DNA from: Mesorhizobium sp. WSM4313
Lineage (GTDB): Bacteria > Pseudomonadota > Alphaproteobacteria > Rhizobiales > Rhizobiaceae
Assembly (NCBI RefSeq): GCF_002294725.1
Contig: NZ_NSFT01000008.1
Location: forward strand, 1 to 64,000
Length of the DNA stretch: 64,000 bases
Direction of reading: 5' to 3'
In this document: piece by piece, positions 40,685 to 49,435 of the stretch
How the letters are laid out: each line of letters opens with the position of its first letter
How positions within the stretch are numbered: the stretch's first letter is position 1
Notes under the pieces: generated by a model
What the model was told of the DNA's origin: nothing
Seen by the model: only the letters and a program-made list of their open reading frames with translations
Databases searched by the model: none
Made by a program: the position numbers and the translations under genes

Positions 40685-41140
40685 TCAGCCGCTGATGAGC
40701 GGCACGGTGAACACCGTCGCGGTGCCGGTGAGGCAAAGCTCGCCCGCTTCGTTGCGCACCGATGTCTCCAGCTTCGTGATCGGCTTGTCGGCGCGCACGT
40801 CCTTGACCTCGACGCGGCCGGTGATCATTTCGCCGACGCCGACCGCCTTGACGAATTTCCACGAGACTTCGAGGAACACCGAGCCGGGGCCGGGGAGGTC
40901 TTCCGCGACCACCGCGTTCAGGATGCCGGACGTGACGCCGCCCTGCACGATGAGCTTGCCGAAGACCGAAGCCTCGGCCAGCGCCTTGTCGTAATGCAGC
41001 GGATTACGATCGCCGGTCATCTCGGCAAAGGCGTCGATATCCTGCGGCTGCGTGCGCCGCGAGCGTTCGGCAAAGGCGCCCACCTTTGGCCGGCCCTTGA
41101 TGACACCGATCCACCCGTCCTTCATCACATGCACAGTCAT
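40685..41140 (-). CDS. MaoC-family dehydratase
   Basis: A 151-residue hotdog protein. FAEMTGDRNPLHYDKALAEA near residue 36 contains the catalytic D-x-N-P-x-H (DRNPLHYD), typical of MaoC/(R)-specific enoyl-CoA hydratases. It probably hydrates an unsaturated acyl-CoA or acts as a thioesterase-like partner. Its start ATG overlaps the stop of the preceding FAD gene by 4 bases, and it is the last gene of the four-gene operon starting at 44288. Confidence 0.88.
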   Translation of the reverse strand: MTVHVMKDGWIGVIKGRPKVGAFAERSRRTQPQDIDAFAEMTGDRNPLHYDKALAEASVFGKLIVQGGVTSGILNAVVAEDLPGPGSVFLEVSWKFVKAVGVGEMITGRVEVKDVRADKPITKLETSVRNEAGELCLTGTATVFTVPLISG

Positions 41141-42414
41141 GGTCTTGCTCCAGTTCGGTTGCGGGAAAAATCGGCCGGCGGCCCGTCCTGGTTGGCCGGC
41201 GCTCGATAGGTCGAGGGCTTCGATGCGGTAGCGCGGCGGGCCGGCATGGGTTGCCCGGCCAGCGCCTGCACCTCGGCCTTCAGGACGGCGCTGAATCGGC
41301 GATGCCGCTCGCCGAGATCGTCAAGGGTCCAATCGAAGCCGGCGATGGCGTCCGTGGTGTCGAGGATCTGGTTGGCGATCATGTCGCGCTGCTGCTGCCA
41401 GACCGCGAATGCTGCCTCGGACCCACTGAGGATTGCCCGCGCGAGGCTCTCGGCGTCGCGCAGCGCGTCGGAAATGCCGTGCGAGGTGATCGGATCGCGG
41501 AAGAAGCCGGCGTCGCCCACCAGCGCCCAGCCCGGGCCGTGCGGCTGGCGGATATAGCCCGGCACGCCGCGGAACGCCTGCAGGCGCGCATCCTTGGGTG
41601 CCCGCGCCGCCTGTGCTGCCAGTGTCGGGGAAAGCGTCTCGAGCACATCCATCCGGGCGCGGGCGTGGCCGAGGCGGAAGCGCTGGTCGAACAGGCCTGT
41701 CGGCACCGAAGCGACGATGCAGGCGAGGCTGTCATTGGTCGGGATTAACGAGCCGGCGATCCCGTCGCGGAAGTACCAGTGATAGCCGGCGCCCGGCTCG
41801 ACTGGCGCATAGCCATAGACATGGGCAGCCGACACCGCGCCGCGCCGCAAGGGCTGGGCGTCGACGCATTTTGCCACCAGCGAGCCGATGCCATCGGCGC
41901 CGACGACGATATCGGCGCTGACCCGCACGGCAGTACGGCCGGCGGCGCGGATCTCGATGCCGCGCACGCGGCCACGCGTGTCGGCAAAAAGACCGCCGAC
42001 CGCGACCTTGTGCAGGATCTCCGCGCCGGCCTTGCGCGCCGCATCGACCAGGATGCGGTCGAGCACGGTGCGCCGCGGCGCGATGAGGCCGGGGAGGTCC
42101 GAGCTAGCGGCGAGCGGGATGGTGATCTCCTCGTCGCCATAATGGAAGGTCGTCGTCTCGATGAGCGGCGTGCCGGCCTTGAGCAGCGGCTTGAGCAGAC
42201 CCCAGCGCCAAAGCTGCAACACGGCCGGTCGCATCAGCGCATGCGTCGACAGCATGTCGGATCCATAAGGCTTGCGGTCGATCGCAAGCACCTTGAGGCC
42301 GGCGCGCGCAAGCAGCATCGCCGTCGCCGCGCCCGCGCAGCGCGCGCCGACGACGATAGCGTCGTAATGGCCATGCTTCGGAGCGGCCATCAGGGAGATG
42401 AGGTTGTTTGCCAT
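41137..42414 (-). CDS. FAD-dependent oxidoreductase (geranylgeranyl-reductase-like)
   Basis: A 425-residue flavoprotein of the PHBH/GGR type. YDAIVVGARCAGAATAMLLA near residue 17 binds FAD, GADGIGSLVAK near residue 182 is the DG motif, and GDAGFFRDPITSHGISDALR closes the site. The cysteine in ARCAG and the GDAG motif occur in reductases and monooxygenases acting on aromatics or polyenes. It overlaps MaoC by 4 bases and starts 12 bases after the flavin monooxygenase stop. ATG at 42414 is preferred over the in-frame start at 42450. Confidence 0.88.
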   Translation of the reverse strand: MANNLISLMAAPKHGHYDAIVVGARCAGAATAMLLARAGLKVLAIDRKPYGSDMLSTHALMRPAVLQLWRWGLLKPLLKAGTPLIETTTFHYGDEEITIPLAASSDLPGLIAPRRTVLDRILVDAARKAGAEILHKVAVGGLFADTRGRVRGIEIRAAGRTAVRVSADIVVGADGIGSLVAKCVDAQPLRRGAVSAAHVYGYAPVEPGAGYHWYFRDGIAGSLIPTNDSLACIVASVPTGLFDQRFRLGHARARMDVLETLSPTLAAQAARAPKDARLQAFRGVPGYIRQPHGPGWALVGDAGFFRDPITSHGISDALRDAESLARAILSGSEAAFAVWQQQRDMIANQILDTTDAIAGFDWTLDDLGERHRRFSAVLKAEVQALAGQPMPARRATASKPSTYRAPANQDGPPADFSRNRTGARP

Positions 42415-42425
42415 GTTCAATGTCC

Positions 42426-43652
42426 TCAGGCCGCCTTGCGGGCGTTGCAATCGAGATAACGGGAGATTTCAGCGGCGATCGCCTCGGCATCCGCGCCGAC
42501 GCCGCCGATGAAGTTGGAATCGCGTTTGCGCAGAAAGCGGAAGCCGAGCGCGTAGAGACCCGGCACGCTGGTGACGCCGCCCTGATGCGCCAGCTCGCCA
42601 TCGGCGCCGAGCGCCAGCGGCTCCAGCCAGCCGAACGAGCGCGCATAGCCGGTTGCCCAGACGATGCTGCGGATCGATCCGTCCGTCAGCGAAAGCCGCG
42701 CCGCGCACGTCGCCGGCGTCGCCACCGGCTCGGGCCGGTACGGTGTCGTCATACCCGCGAAGCGATCGATCTGGTCGAGTAGGCGCGCCTGCTTCGCTTC
42801 GGCTGCTGCGATGTGCTGGCCAAGATCGCCGGCGAAGCCGATCTCGCGGTCGCCGACGCCATGCACCCGCCCGGTGAGTTCCACGCCGAGCGCCTGCAGC
42901 GTGGCGAGGTCGACATCTGCCCTGTCCGGTCGGCCGGCGAGCTGCAGCGATGGTTGGCGCCGGGCGCCTTCCGGATCGGCGAGGTCTTCCTGGCGCTGTG
43001 CCATCAAGCCCATTTCGCAAAGCCAGAAGAAGATATCCTGGCCGCGCCATGTTCTGGGCAGGCGTGTATGCTTGCCGACCGAAAGCACCACGCGCCGCCC
43101 GGCGCGGACGAGCTCGTCGGCGATCTGCACGCCGGAGGACGAGGCGCCGACAACCAGCACACCGCCGCCCGGCAGCTCGCCAGGCGAGCGATATTGCGAA
43201 GCGTGGATGCTGAGCGGTCCGCGAAGCATCTCAGCCGAAAAAGGGATGACCGCCCGGTCGCAATGTCCCGTCGCGACGACGACCGCTCGCGCCAACAGCT
43301 CGCCGGCGCTGGTGCGCAAGGCAAAGCCTTCGACGGTCCGCCTGGCAGCGATGACCTCGACATTGCTCTCGACGGGTGCATGCCATTCCCAGGCGTAGTG
43401 TTCCAGGCTTTCCACGAAAGCCTCCTTGGTCATGAAGCCGTCCGGATCGCCGCCCTCATAGGGCGAGCCGGGCAAGGCGTTCAGCCAGTTCGGCGTGAGC
43501 AGCCTGAGCGAGCGCCAGCTCTGCGAACGCCAGCGCTCGCCGATGCGGCCGCGCTCCAGCACGGCATGGTCGATGCCGGCCTGGCCGAGGCAATGGCTGA
43601 GCGCAAGCCCGGCCTGGCCCGCGCCGATGATGACGACGTCCGAGCGTCTCAT
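42426..43652 (-). CDS. flavin-dependent monooxygenase (CzcO/FMO-like)
   Basis: A 408-residue protein with two dinucleotide-binding motifs, VIIGAGQAGLALSHCLGQAG at residues 7-26 and GGVLVVGASSSGVQIADEL near residue 165, and the family signature with SFGWLEP region. The GERWRSQSWRSLRLLTP region near residue 39 recalls FMO/Baeyer-Villiger-type enzymes, though the strict FxGxxxHxxxW motif is not seen, so oxidation of N, S or a ketone is possible. It starts 57 bases after the OsmC stop in one operon. Confidence 0.87.
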   Translation of the reverse strand: MRRSDVVIIGAGQAGLALSHCLGQAGIDHAVLERGRIGERWRSQSWRSLRLLTPNWLNALPGSPYEGGDPDGFMTKEAFVESLEHYAWEWHAPVESNVEVIAARRTVEGFALRTSAGELLARAVVVATGHCDRAVIPFSAEMLRGPLSIHASQYRSPGELPGGGVLVVGASSSGVQIADELVRAGRRVVLSVGKHTRLPRTWRGQDIFFWLCEMGLMAQRQEDLADPEGARRQPSLQLAGRPDRADVDLATLQALGVELTGRVHGVGDREIGFAGDLGQHIAAAEAKQARLLDQIDRFAGMTTPYRPEPVATPATCAARLSLTDGSIRSIVWATGYARSFGWLEPLALGADGELAHQGGVTSVPGLYALGFRFLRKRDSNFIGGVGADAEAIAAEISRYLDCNARKAA

Positions 43653-43709
43653 GGTTCATTTCCGTCTCGGGAGGCGGCGGCCCGGATCGGTTCCGGACCG
43701 CCGGCCTGC

Positions 43710-44288
43710 TTACTGGATGGTCTTGATGCCGACGGTGACCGGCACGCCCTTGGTCAGCACGTCGAACACGGCCGAACGGGCGCGCGACTGCTCGACCAGC
43801 TGCTGGAGCTTCTCGGCCGGCGCATCGCCTTCGATCTCGAACGACACCTGGATGTTCTGGAAACCGTTGCGGACCTCGTCGGAGATGCCGAGAATGCCGC
43901 GCAGGTCGATGTCGCCGTCGACCGAGCATTTCACCTTGGTGAGCTTGATGCCGCGCGCGGCGGCGATGTTGGCGACGCCCGCCATCAGGCAGCCCGCCAG
44001 CCCGTGCAGCAGCCACTCGACCGGGGTCGGCGCATTGTCGGCGCCGCACAAGATCGCCGGGTGATCGGCATCGGCATAATGCGGCTTCTCGTGCTTCTGC
44101 TCCTGTCCGGCGCCGAAGAAGCCGTTCATGACGGTCTTGCTGTGCGTGCCCTCGATCCACTCGTTGTGAGCACGGAACTGGAACTTGGCCAGCTCCGGCT
44201 GCCCGGCGACGAAATTGATCGTCGCCAAAAGGTTCGGCGTGTCGACGCCATTGAGCGGAAGCCGTGCAGGTTTGGTGTTGGGTTGCAT
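43710..44288 (-). CDS. OsmC-family protein
   Basis: A 192-residue OsmC/Ohr-like protein, with PVEWLLHGLAGCLMAGVANI near residue 100 holding the second peroxidatic cysteine (GLAGC) and an earlier Cys in AILCGAD as resolving partner, so hydroperoxide reduction is plausible. ATG at 44288 follows TTTGGAG; two other in-frame starts lie within 12 bases. It is the first gene of the operon with two flavin enzymes and MaoC. The operon may deal with an oxidised lipid or aldehyde. Confidence 0.85.
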   Translation of the reverse strand: MQPNTKPARLPLNGVDTPNLLATINFVAGQPELAKFQFRAHNEWIEGTHSKTVMNGFFGAGQEQKHEKPHYADADHPAILCGADNAPTPVEWLLHGLAGCLMAGVANIAAARGIKLTKVKCSVDGDIDLRGILGISDEVRNGFQNIQVSFEIEGDAPAEKLQQLVEQSRARSAVFDVLTKGVPVTVGIKTIQ

Positions 44289-44465
44289 CTTCATCTCCAA
44301 AGGTTCGTTTGCGGCTTGGTTGCCGTGACGGCCTCTGTTTGCCGATGGAGCGTTTGAACGAGAGTGGATGAGACCGTGGAATTTTTCATACGCCTACCGT
44401 GGAAATTGCGTCGGGCGTATCGTTTGAAACGAAGTGTCTTGACCCGAATGCGCCGGAACGCAACA

Positions 44466-44491
44466 GCCCCGGGCGTGGGGAAGCCCGGGGC
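44466..44491 (-). terminator. strong hairpin after the DUF1127 gene
   Basis: GCCCCGGGC and GCCCGGGGC form a 9-base perfect stem with an 8-base loop, 35-60 bases past the DUF1127 stop on the minus strand. Only a short T-rich end (CTGTTGCG) follows. A terminator or stabilising hairpin is likely. Confidence 0.5.
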
Positions 44492-44525
44492 CTGTCGACG
44501 GCGTGGCGACGATCGCCATCGGCGG

Positions 44526-44771
44526 TCAGCGGGCGCTGCGGATGTCCATCCCGTTGGTGTCGGAGGCGTAGCGCATCGAGGTGTAATGATCGATTTCAGA
44601 ACGGGCGATACCCAAGTCCTTGAGTAGGTAATCGGGCATAGCCTGCATGGCGGCGCGGTCGCTGCGCATCCTCATTGCACGGTAGACAAGGCGCAGCGCA
44701 CGGCCGGCAAAATTGATCGGGCCGAGACCCGATCGGCTGGTTTCATGGGCGGTGTGTTCCAAAGTCGTCAT
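44526..44771 (-). CDS. DUF1127-family small protein
   Basis: An 81-residue protein with the C-terminal DUF1127 motif MPDYLLKDLGIARSEIDHYT, preceded by a basic helix (RALRLVYRAMRMRSDRAAM). DUF1127 proteins bind RNA or modulate phosphate and carbon metabolism in alphaproteobacteria. ATG at 44771 has GGAGACGACG upstream; an in-frame ATG at 44783 is possible. It is monocistronic and is followed by a strong hairpin. Confidence 0.85.
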   Translation of the reverse strand: MTTLEHTAHETSRSGLGPINFAGRALRLVYRAMRMRSDRAAMQAMPDYLLKDLGIARSEIDHYTSMRYASDTNGMDIRSAR

Positions 44772-44974
44772 CGTCGTCTCCATCTTTTGCGGCGCGACCG
44801 TTCGCGTCGTCGATGGCGGACTTGTCGCCCATGACCGAGGGAACGAGCGTTGGAACGGGTGTCGAATTGCCGTGGAAATGGAGGTTTCGCGACTGACGCC
44901 CAGCCGGGCTGGGGTTGATTGAAGCCGGACTGGATCGCGGGCAGCCCGATGCTTTGCGCCGCCCTGTCGCGATC

Positions 44975-46132
44975 TCAGGAAATCCGCAGCCCGGCCTCGT
45001 CCAGCAAGACGCAATCGTGCGGGTCGAAGCCGAGTTCGATCGCTTCGCCTTCGCGCAGCACCCGGCCGTCGATCGGGGCGTTGGCGCGGATGTTCGCCTT
45101 GCCGCCTATGTCGACCTCGTAGATCGCGCTGCCGCCGAGATAGGAGGCAGACACGATCCGGCCGGGCAACCGGTTGGCGCTCGCTCGACCGACCGACAGT
45201 TTCTGCGGCCGCACCACGACGGTGACTGCGCTTCCCTGCGGCAGCGCCTTGGGTGAAAGCACATAGATCGTCTGACCGCCGGCGAGCGTGACAATGGTCG
45301 GCCCGTCGGATCGGCTCACCGTGCCTGACAGCATGTTGGCCTTGCCGAGGAAGTCGGCGACGAAGGCGGTGGCCGGCCGCTCATAGACCTCTTCCGGCGT
45401 GCCGATCTGCTCGGCCGAGCCGGCATTCATCACCACGATGCGGTCCGACATGGACAGCGCCTCTTCCTGGTCGTGCGTGACGAAGATGGCGGTGATGCCT
45501 GTTTCCTTCTGGATCTTCTTGATCTCGACGCGCATCTCCTCGCGCATATTGGCGTCGAGGGCCGAGAGCGGCTCGTCGAGCAGAAGCACCTGCGGCTCGA
45601 AGACGATGGCGCGCGCCAGCGCGATACGCTGCTGCTGGCCGCCCGACAATTGCGAGGGCAGTTTCTTCTCGCTGCCCGGCAGCCGCACCATGTCGAGCGC
45701 CTGGCCGACCTTGCGCTTGATCTCGGGCTTGGCGACGTTGCGGTGTTTCAGCCCGAAGGCGACATTGTCGAACACGCTCTTGTGCGGAAACAGCGCATAG
45801 CTCTGGAACACCAGCCCGATATTGCGCTTGTAGATCGGCACGTCGTCGACCCGCCGGCCGCCGATCATGATCTGGCCGGCAGAAATATCGACCAACCCGG
45901 CGATGGAGCGCAGGATCGTCGTCTTGCCGCAGCCCGAAGGGCCGAGCAGCGTGACGAAGCTGCCCTTGCCGATCGACAGCGAGAAATCGCGTACCGCGAC
46001 GAACTTGCCGTAGGCGATGTCGATGTTGCGGAACTCGACCGCCGGGCTGCTCGCCCCGGCGCCCGCGCTCGCGCCTTCCGCCCCGGCCGAGGCCGGCCGG
46101 GGATTGAGTGTCGTGCCCTGGCTGTCAGGCAC
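44975..46132 (-). CDS. polyamine-type ABC transporter ATPase (PotA-like)
   Basis: A 385-residue ATPase: Walker A GPSGCGKTT, signature LSGGQQQRIALARA, Walker B VLLLDEPLSALD, and a C-terminal TOBE domain (ANRLPGRIVSASYLGGSA). The N-terminus has an alanine/glycine-rich extension of about 25 residues. It is the last gene of a four-gene importer operon, overlapping the binding protein by 8 bases. Length and order fit spermidine/putrescine or opine-type systems. Confidence 0.92.
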   Translation of the reverse strand: MPDSQGTTLNPRPASAGAEGASAGAGASSPAVEFRNIDIAYGKFVAVRDFSLSIGKGSFVTLLGPSGCGKTTILRSIAGLVDISAGQIMIGGRRVDDVPIYKRNIGLVFQSYALFPHKSVFDNVAFGLKHRNVAKPEIKRKVGQALDMVRLPGSEKKLPSQLSGGQQQRIALARAIVFEPQVLLLDEPLSALDANMREEMRVEIKKIQKETGITAIFVTHDQEEALSMSDRIVVMNAGSAEQIGTPEEVYERPATAFVADFLGKANMLSGTVSRSDGPTIVTLAGGQTIYVLSPKALPQGSAVTVVVRPQKLSVGRASANRLPGRIVSASYLGGSAIYEVDIGGKANIRANAPIDGRVLREGEAIELGFDPHDCVLLDEAGLRIS

Positions 46133-47267
46133 CTTTCGAGATCCTGTTCCACTGCTTGGTCCAGGCGTCCTCGTTGGTCGCCCAATAGACCGGATCGGCG
46201 AAGGTCAACGCCTTCATCGTGCCGGTCGGATCGAAAGCCGGCAGCTTCGCGATCTTGTCGGTGAGCTTGACCTTGTTCGGGTCGAGCGACGGCGGATAGC
46301 TCTGGCCTTCGGCCACCGCGATCGAGGTCGCCGGATCGAGCATGAAGTTGATCAGCTCCTCGCACTCGGCCATCGGCGAGCCTTTCAGGATCAGCATGTC
46401 CTCCATCCAGGCATAGGAGCCGGCCGGATCGAGATAGCCGATCGGGTGGCCCTGGTCCTGCAGCGCCGCGACGCGGCCCGACCAGGCGTCGGTCACTACG
46501 ATCTCGCCCTTGGAGAGCAGGTCCATCAGCTCCGCGCCGGAGCTCCAGAACTTCTTGGCGAGGTCGCGCGTCTCGCGCACCTTGGCCCAGATCGCGTCCA
46601 TGTCCTTGAGATCGTTGGGATCTTGTCCGGTGGCGAGAGCCGCGTACCAGACGCGGGTGGTCATGTCGGAATAGCCGCCGACCTTGCCGGCATATTTCTT
46701 GTCGAGCAGAAGTGCCGCGCCCTTTTCCTTGGCTTCCTCCGGCGAGATCACCTTGGTGTTGTAGGCGATGCCGGTGGTGCCATAATCGTAAGGCACGGCC
46801 GACAGCTTCGGCGTCAGCTTGCGGAACGGCTCGATCATCGGCTGCAGCACATTCGCCATGTTGGGAATGTTGGCCTCGTTGATCTCCGAGTTCATCCCGG
46901 CATTGATATATTTGATGTAATAGTTGACGCCGGACGAATGGACGATCTGGAAGTCGCCGGGCTTGGCCGTCTTGATCTTGGTGATGATCTCGTTCTCGTC
47001 GCCGAACGTGCCCTGCACCACCTTGATCTTGGTCTTGGCCGTGTAGGCCTGGAAAGCATATTTGTCGATCGCGTCCTGCACCGTTCCGCCCCAGCCGTCG
47101 AAGCGCACCTGCTCGACCGCGGCAAGCGCGCGGCTCATCCACGGCATGGAGAGGCCGGCGGAGGCCGCAGCAGCCGCGGTCAGACTCAGGAACGTCCGTC
47201 GGCTGAGATCGCCGTTGACATAGCGGTCGTGCAGCCGCTCCAGCCGCTTGGTGGTGGTCAGTTTCAT
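46125..47267 (-). CDS. polyamine-type substrate-binding protein (Tat signal)
   Basis: A 380-residue PotD/PotF-type binding protein. The N-terminus has SRRTFLSLTAAAAASAG, a twin-arginine (Tat) signal with an AxA-type end, instead of a Sec signal. FDGWGGTVQDAIDKYAFQAY near residue 58 and SAVPYDYGTTGIAYNTKV near residue 155 are family hallmarks. Export in folded form suggests cofactor or rapid folding. It overlaps the permease gene by 4 bases at its start. Confidence 0.9.
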   Translation of the reverse strand: MKLTTTKRLERLHDRYVNGDLSRRTFLSLTAAAAASAGLSMPWMSRALAAVEQVRFDGWGGTVQDAIDKYAFQAYTAKTKIKVVQGTFGDENEIITKIKTAKPGDFQIVHSSGVNYYIKYINAGMNSEINEANIPNMANVLQPMIEPFRKLTPKLSAVPYDYGTTGIAYNTKVISPEEAKEKGAALLLDKKYAGKVGGYSDMTTRVWYAALATGQDPNDLKDMDAIWAKVRETRDLAKKFWSSGAELMDLLSKGEIVVTDAWSGRVAALQDQGHPIGYLDPAGSYAWMEDMLILKGSPMAECEELINFMLDPATSIAVAEGQSYPPSLDPNKVKLTDKIAKLPAFDPTGTMKALTFADPVYWATNEDAWTKQWNRISKGA

Positions 47268-48106
47268 CGTGCTTCCTCCTTGGGTTCGCCGCGTCTTCTC
47301 AGTTTTGTCAGGCTTTGCATCAGCAGGCCGCCGATCAGCGGGATGCCGACGGTCACCACAATCATCACGGTGCCGAGCGCGTTGATCTCCGGGCTGATCG
47401 AGATTTTCAGCATCGAAAGGATTTGCGTGGGCATCGTCTCAACGCCGGCCGGCCGCCAGAACAGGCTGGCCGACGTGTTGTCGAACGAAATGGTGAAGGC
47501 GAGCAGCGCGCCACCGACGACCGCTGGGATGAGCAGCGGCAGCGTGATCTCGCGGAAGGACGAGAAGCGCGAGGCGCCGAGCGAGAGCGCCGCCTCCTCA
47601 TAGACGCGCCTTATGCCGACCATGCGCGCCTGCGCGATCAGCACCACATAGGGCACCGCAAGCAGGATGTGGCCGAGCACCAGGAGCAGCATTGTGCGCG
47701 GCTGGTCGATCGCCTTGATCAGCACCAGAAGACCGACGCCGAGAATGGTTTCCGGCACCAGCGCCGGCAGGATCACCAGCGTGCTCAGCGCCTGCTTGCC
47801 GCGGAAGTCGAAGCGCGCCAGCGCGAAGGCCGTGACGACGCCTATTGCCGTGGTGACGGCCGCCGTCACCAGCGCGATCCACAGCGAGGTGCGGAAGGCC
47901 GTCAGCACCGCTTCATTGCCCATCAGCTTGGCATACCATTGCAGCGAAAAGCCGGTCATCGGGAAGCCGCCGAACATCGAGGCGTTGAACGACAGGATGA
48001 CGGTCGCCACGATCGGCGCGAACATGAAGATGTAGACGCAGAGCGTGACGAAGCCGGTCAGCCGCCAGGCCCATTTGCCTTCCTTGTTCGGTCGCGCAGC
48101 TTTCAT
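47264..48106 (-). CDS. polyamine-type ABC permease (PotC-like)
   Basis: A 280-residue permease with six predicted helices and the EAA loop YEEAALSLGASRFSSFREIT near residue 170. It overlaps its neighbours by 4 bases on both sides (ATGA type) and pairs with the PotB-like permease. Start ATG at 48106. Confidence 0.92.
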   Translation of the reverse strand: MKAARPNKEGKWAWRLTGFVTLCVYIFMFAPIVATVILSFNASMFGGFPMTGFSLQWYAKLMGNEAVLTAFRTSLWIALVTAAVTTAIGVVTAFALARFDFRGKQALSTLVILPALVPETILGVGLLVLIKAIDQPRTMLLLVLGHILLAVPYVVLIAQARMVGIRRVYEEAALSLGASRFSSFREITLPLLIPAVVGGALLAFTISFDNTSASLFWRPAGVETMPTQILSMLKISISPEINALGTVMIVVTVGIPLIGGLLMQSLTKLRRRGEPKEEAR

Positions 48107-49044
48107 CCGCCCAACCCCTTCACGATCTGCGACATACCCATGTAGCGGGTGTAGATCGCGGCGAAGAAGCCGAGCACGAGGAACAGCACGATCGACAGCG
48201 TTGCGCCCAGCGGCCAGTTCAATTCGCTCATGATGGTGTCATAGATCAAATTGCCGAACAGCGCGTCGCGGCCCGAACCCAAGAGCTGCGGCGTCACATA
48301 GCTGCCGGCCGCCAGCACGAAGCAGAGCAGCAGGCCCGCCGCGAGACCCGGCAAGGAAAGGGGCAACGTCACCTCGCGGAACGCCTGCGCGCTGGTGCAG
48401 CCCATCGAGCGGGCCGCCGAGATCAGCGTGCGGTCAATGCCCTCGAGGCTGACATAGACGTTGAGGATCATGTAGGGCAGGAGGAAATGCAGCAGCCCCA
48501 GGATCACCGCGCCTTCATTGTAGAGCATCGGCAGCGGCGCATTGATGATACCTATCTTGAGCAGCGCGACGTTGATGACGCCCTGTTCGCCAAGGATGTT
48601 GATCCAGGAAAAGGTGCGGATGGTGAAGCTGATCCAGAACGGCACGATGAGCAGGAGCAAGAGCAGCCATTTGTGCCGGAAGCTCGTGGCCCAGATGAAA
48701 TAGGCCGGGAAGTAGCCGAGCACGCCGCACAGCAGCGCGGTGATCGCGCCGACCCTCAACGTCTTCAGCAGGAAGCCGGAATAATAACTGTCGCTGAAGA
48801 ATTCCTGCCAGTTGGCGGTGGTCAGCGCGCTGGTTTCGACGCCTGCGGTGACGAAGGTGAAGAACGTATAAGCCGCCATCACCGCGATCGGCAGCACCAG
48901 GAAGAAGATCAGCAGCAAGAGCACCGGTGCAACCAGCATCCCGGCCAGGCGCGGATCGTACAAGGTCCAGCGATTCTTCATGCGCACTCGGTGGTAGGCG
49001 CCTTCTTCGACGCGCTTATGTTCCCGCAGTGAAGATTGTTTCAT
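48103..49044 (-). CDS. polyamine-type ABC permease (PotB-like)
   Basis: A 313-residue permease: LLIVPFWISFTIRTFSWINI near residue 130 and the EAA loop SAARSMGCTSAQAFREVTLP near residue 220 are typical. It is the first gene of the operon. ATG at 49044 is preferred since the open frame to 49212 lacks a membrane-protein-like N-terminus; ATG at 48981 is another alternative. No dedicated regulator lies next to it. Confidence 0.87.
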   Translation of the reverse strand: MKQSSLREHKRVEEGAYHRVRMKNRWTLYDPRLAGMLVAPVLLLLIFFLVLPIAVMAAYTFFTFVTAGVETSALTTANWQEFFSDSYYSGFLLKTLRVGAITALLCGVLGYFPAYFIWATSFRHKWLLLLLLIVPFWISFTIRTFSWINILGEQGVINVALLKIGIINAPLPMLYNEGAVILGLLHFLLPYMILNVYVSLEGIDRTLISAARSMGCTSAQAFREVTLPLSLPGLAAGLLLCFVLAAGSYVTPQLLGSGRDALFGNLIYDTIMSELNWPLGATLSIVLFLVLGFFAAIYTRYMGMSQIVKGLGG

Positions 49045-49435
49045 TGCCGCCACGATGTCTACAGGCGGTGATTGAGCCAGAGAGATGGAAGCGAGGAGGG
49101 TAACCCCTTTTGGTATGTCGCCGGGGTACATTGTGGCGTTGTCTGAGCGGTTCTCCAAAAGCTTCGAAGAGCTTGATGCATCCGCATTGGTTGGAGCCTG
49201 CCGCTTCGCCAAAAAAGGCAGAATAGCGGCATAGACGTGTCATTTCCTGGAACGAACGGTCACGTTTTCATTCAGGCTGATAACTATTCTGTGTTGCACC
49301 GCACCATTTTGTGCCGCAGTCCTTTAGCGTAGGCGAATATACGGTTTAGGAGTCGGCACGCTTGCGTTTTCCGTTGACCGGCACGGATGTTGCGGCCGCC
49401 GGCCCGGGCCATGTCGTCAGCACCAGCGGCTGCGA
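49045..49435. other. intergenic region between divergent operons
   Basis: About 390 bases contain the promoters of the polyamine importer (leftward) and of the polysaccharide operon (rightward). A GGAAC (49248-49252) with a TT 17 bases later is a weak stress-promoter candidate. No convincing gene. Confidence 0.4.

Noticed and set aside
44975-46132. Missing ATPase of the Amadori importer
   Set aside because: This ATPase belongs to its own four-gene polyamine-type operon and has a TOBE domain, unlike polar-amino-acid ATPases.
46017-47603. Long open frame opposite the polyamine operon
   Set aside because: Shadow of the binding-protein and permease genes.
49248-49271. Fourth GGAAC stress promoter ahead of the polysaccharide operon
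   Set aside because: The spacing to TT is 17 rather than 18 and the distance to the start is long; too weak to call.
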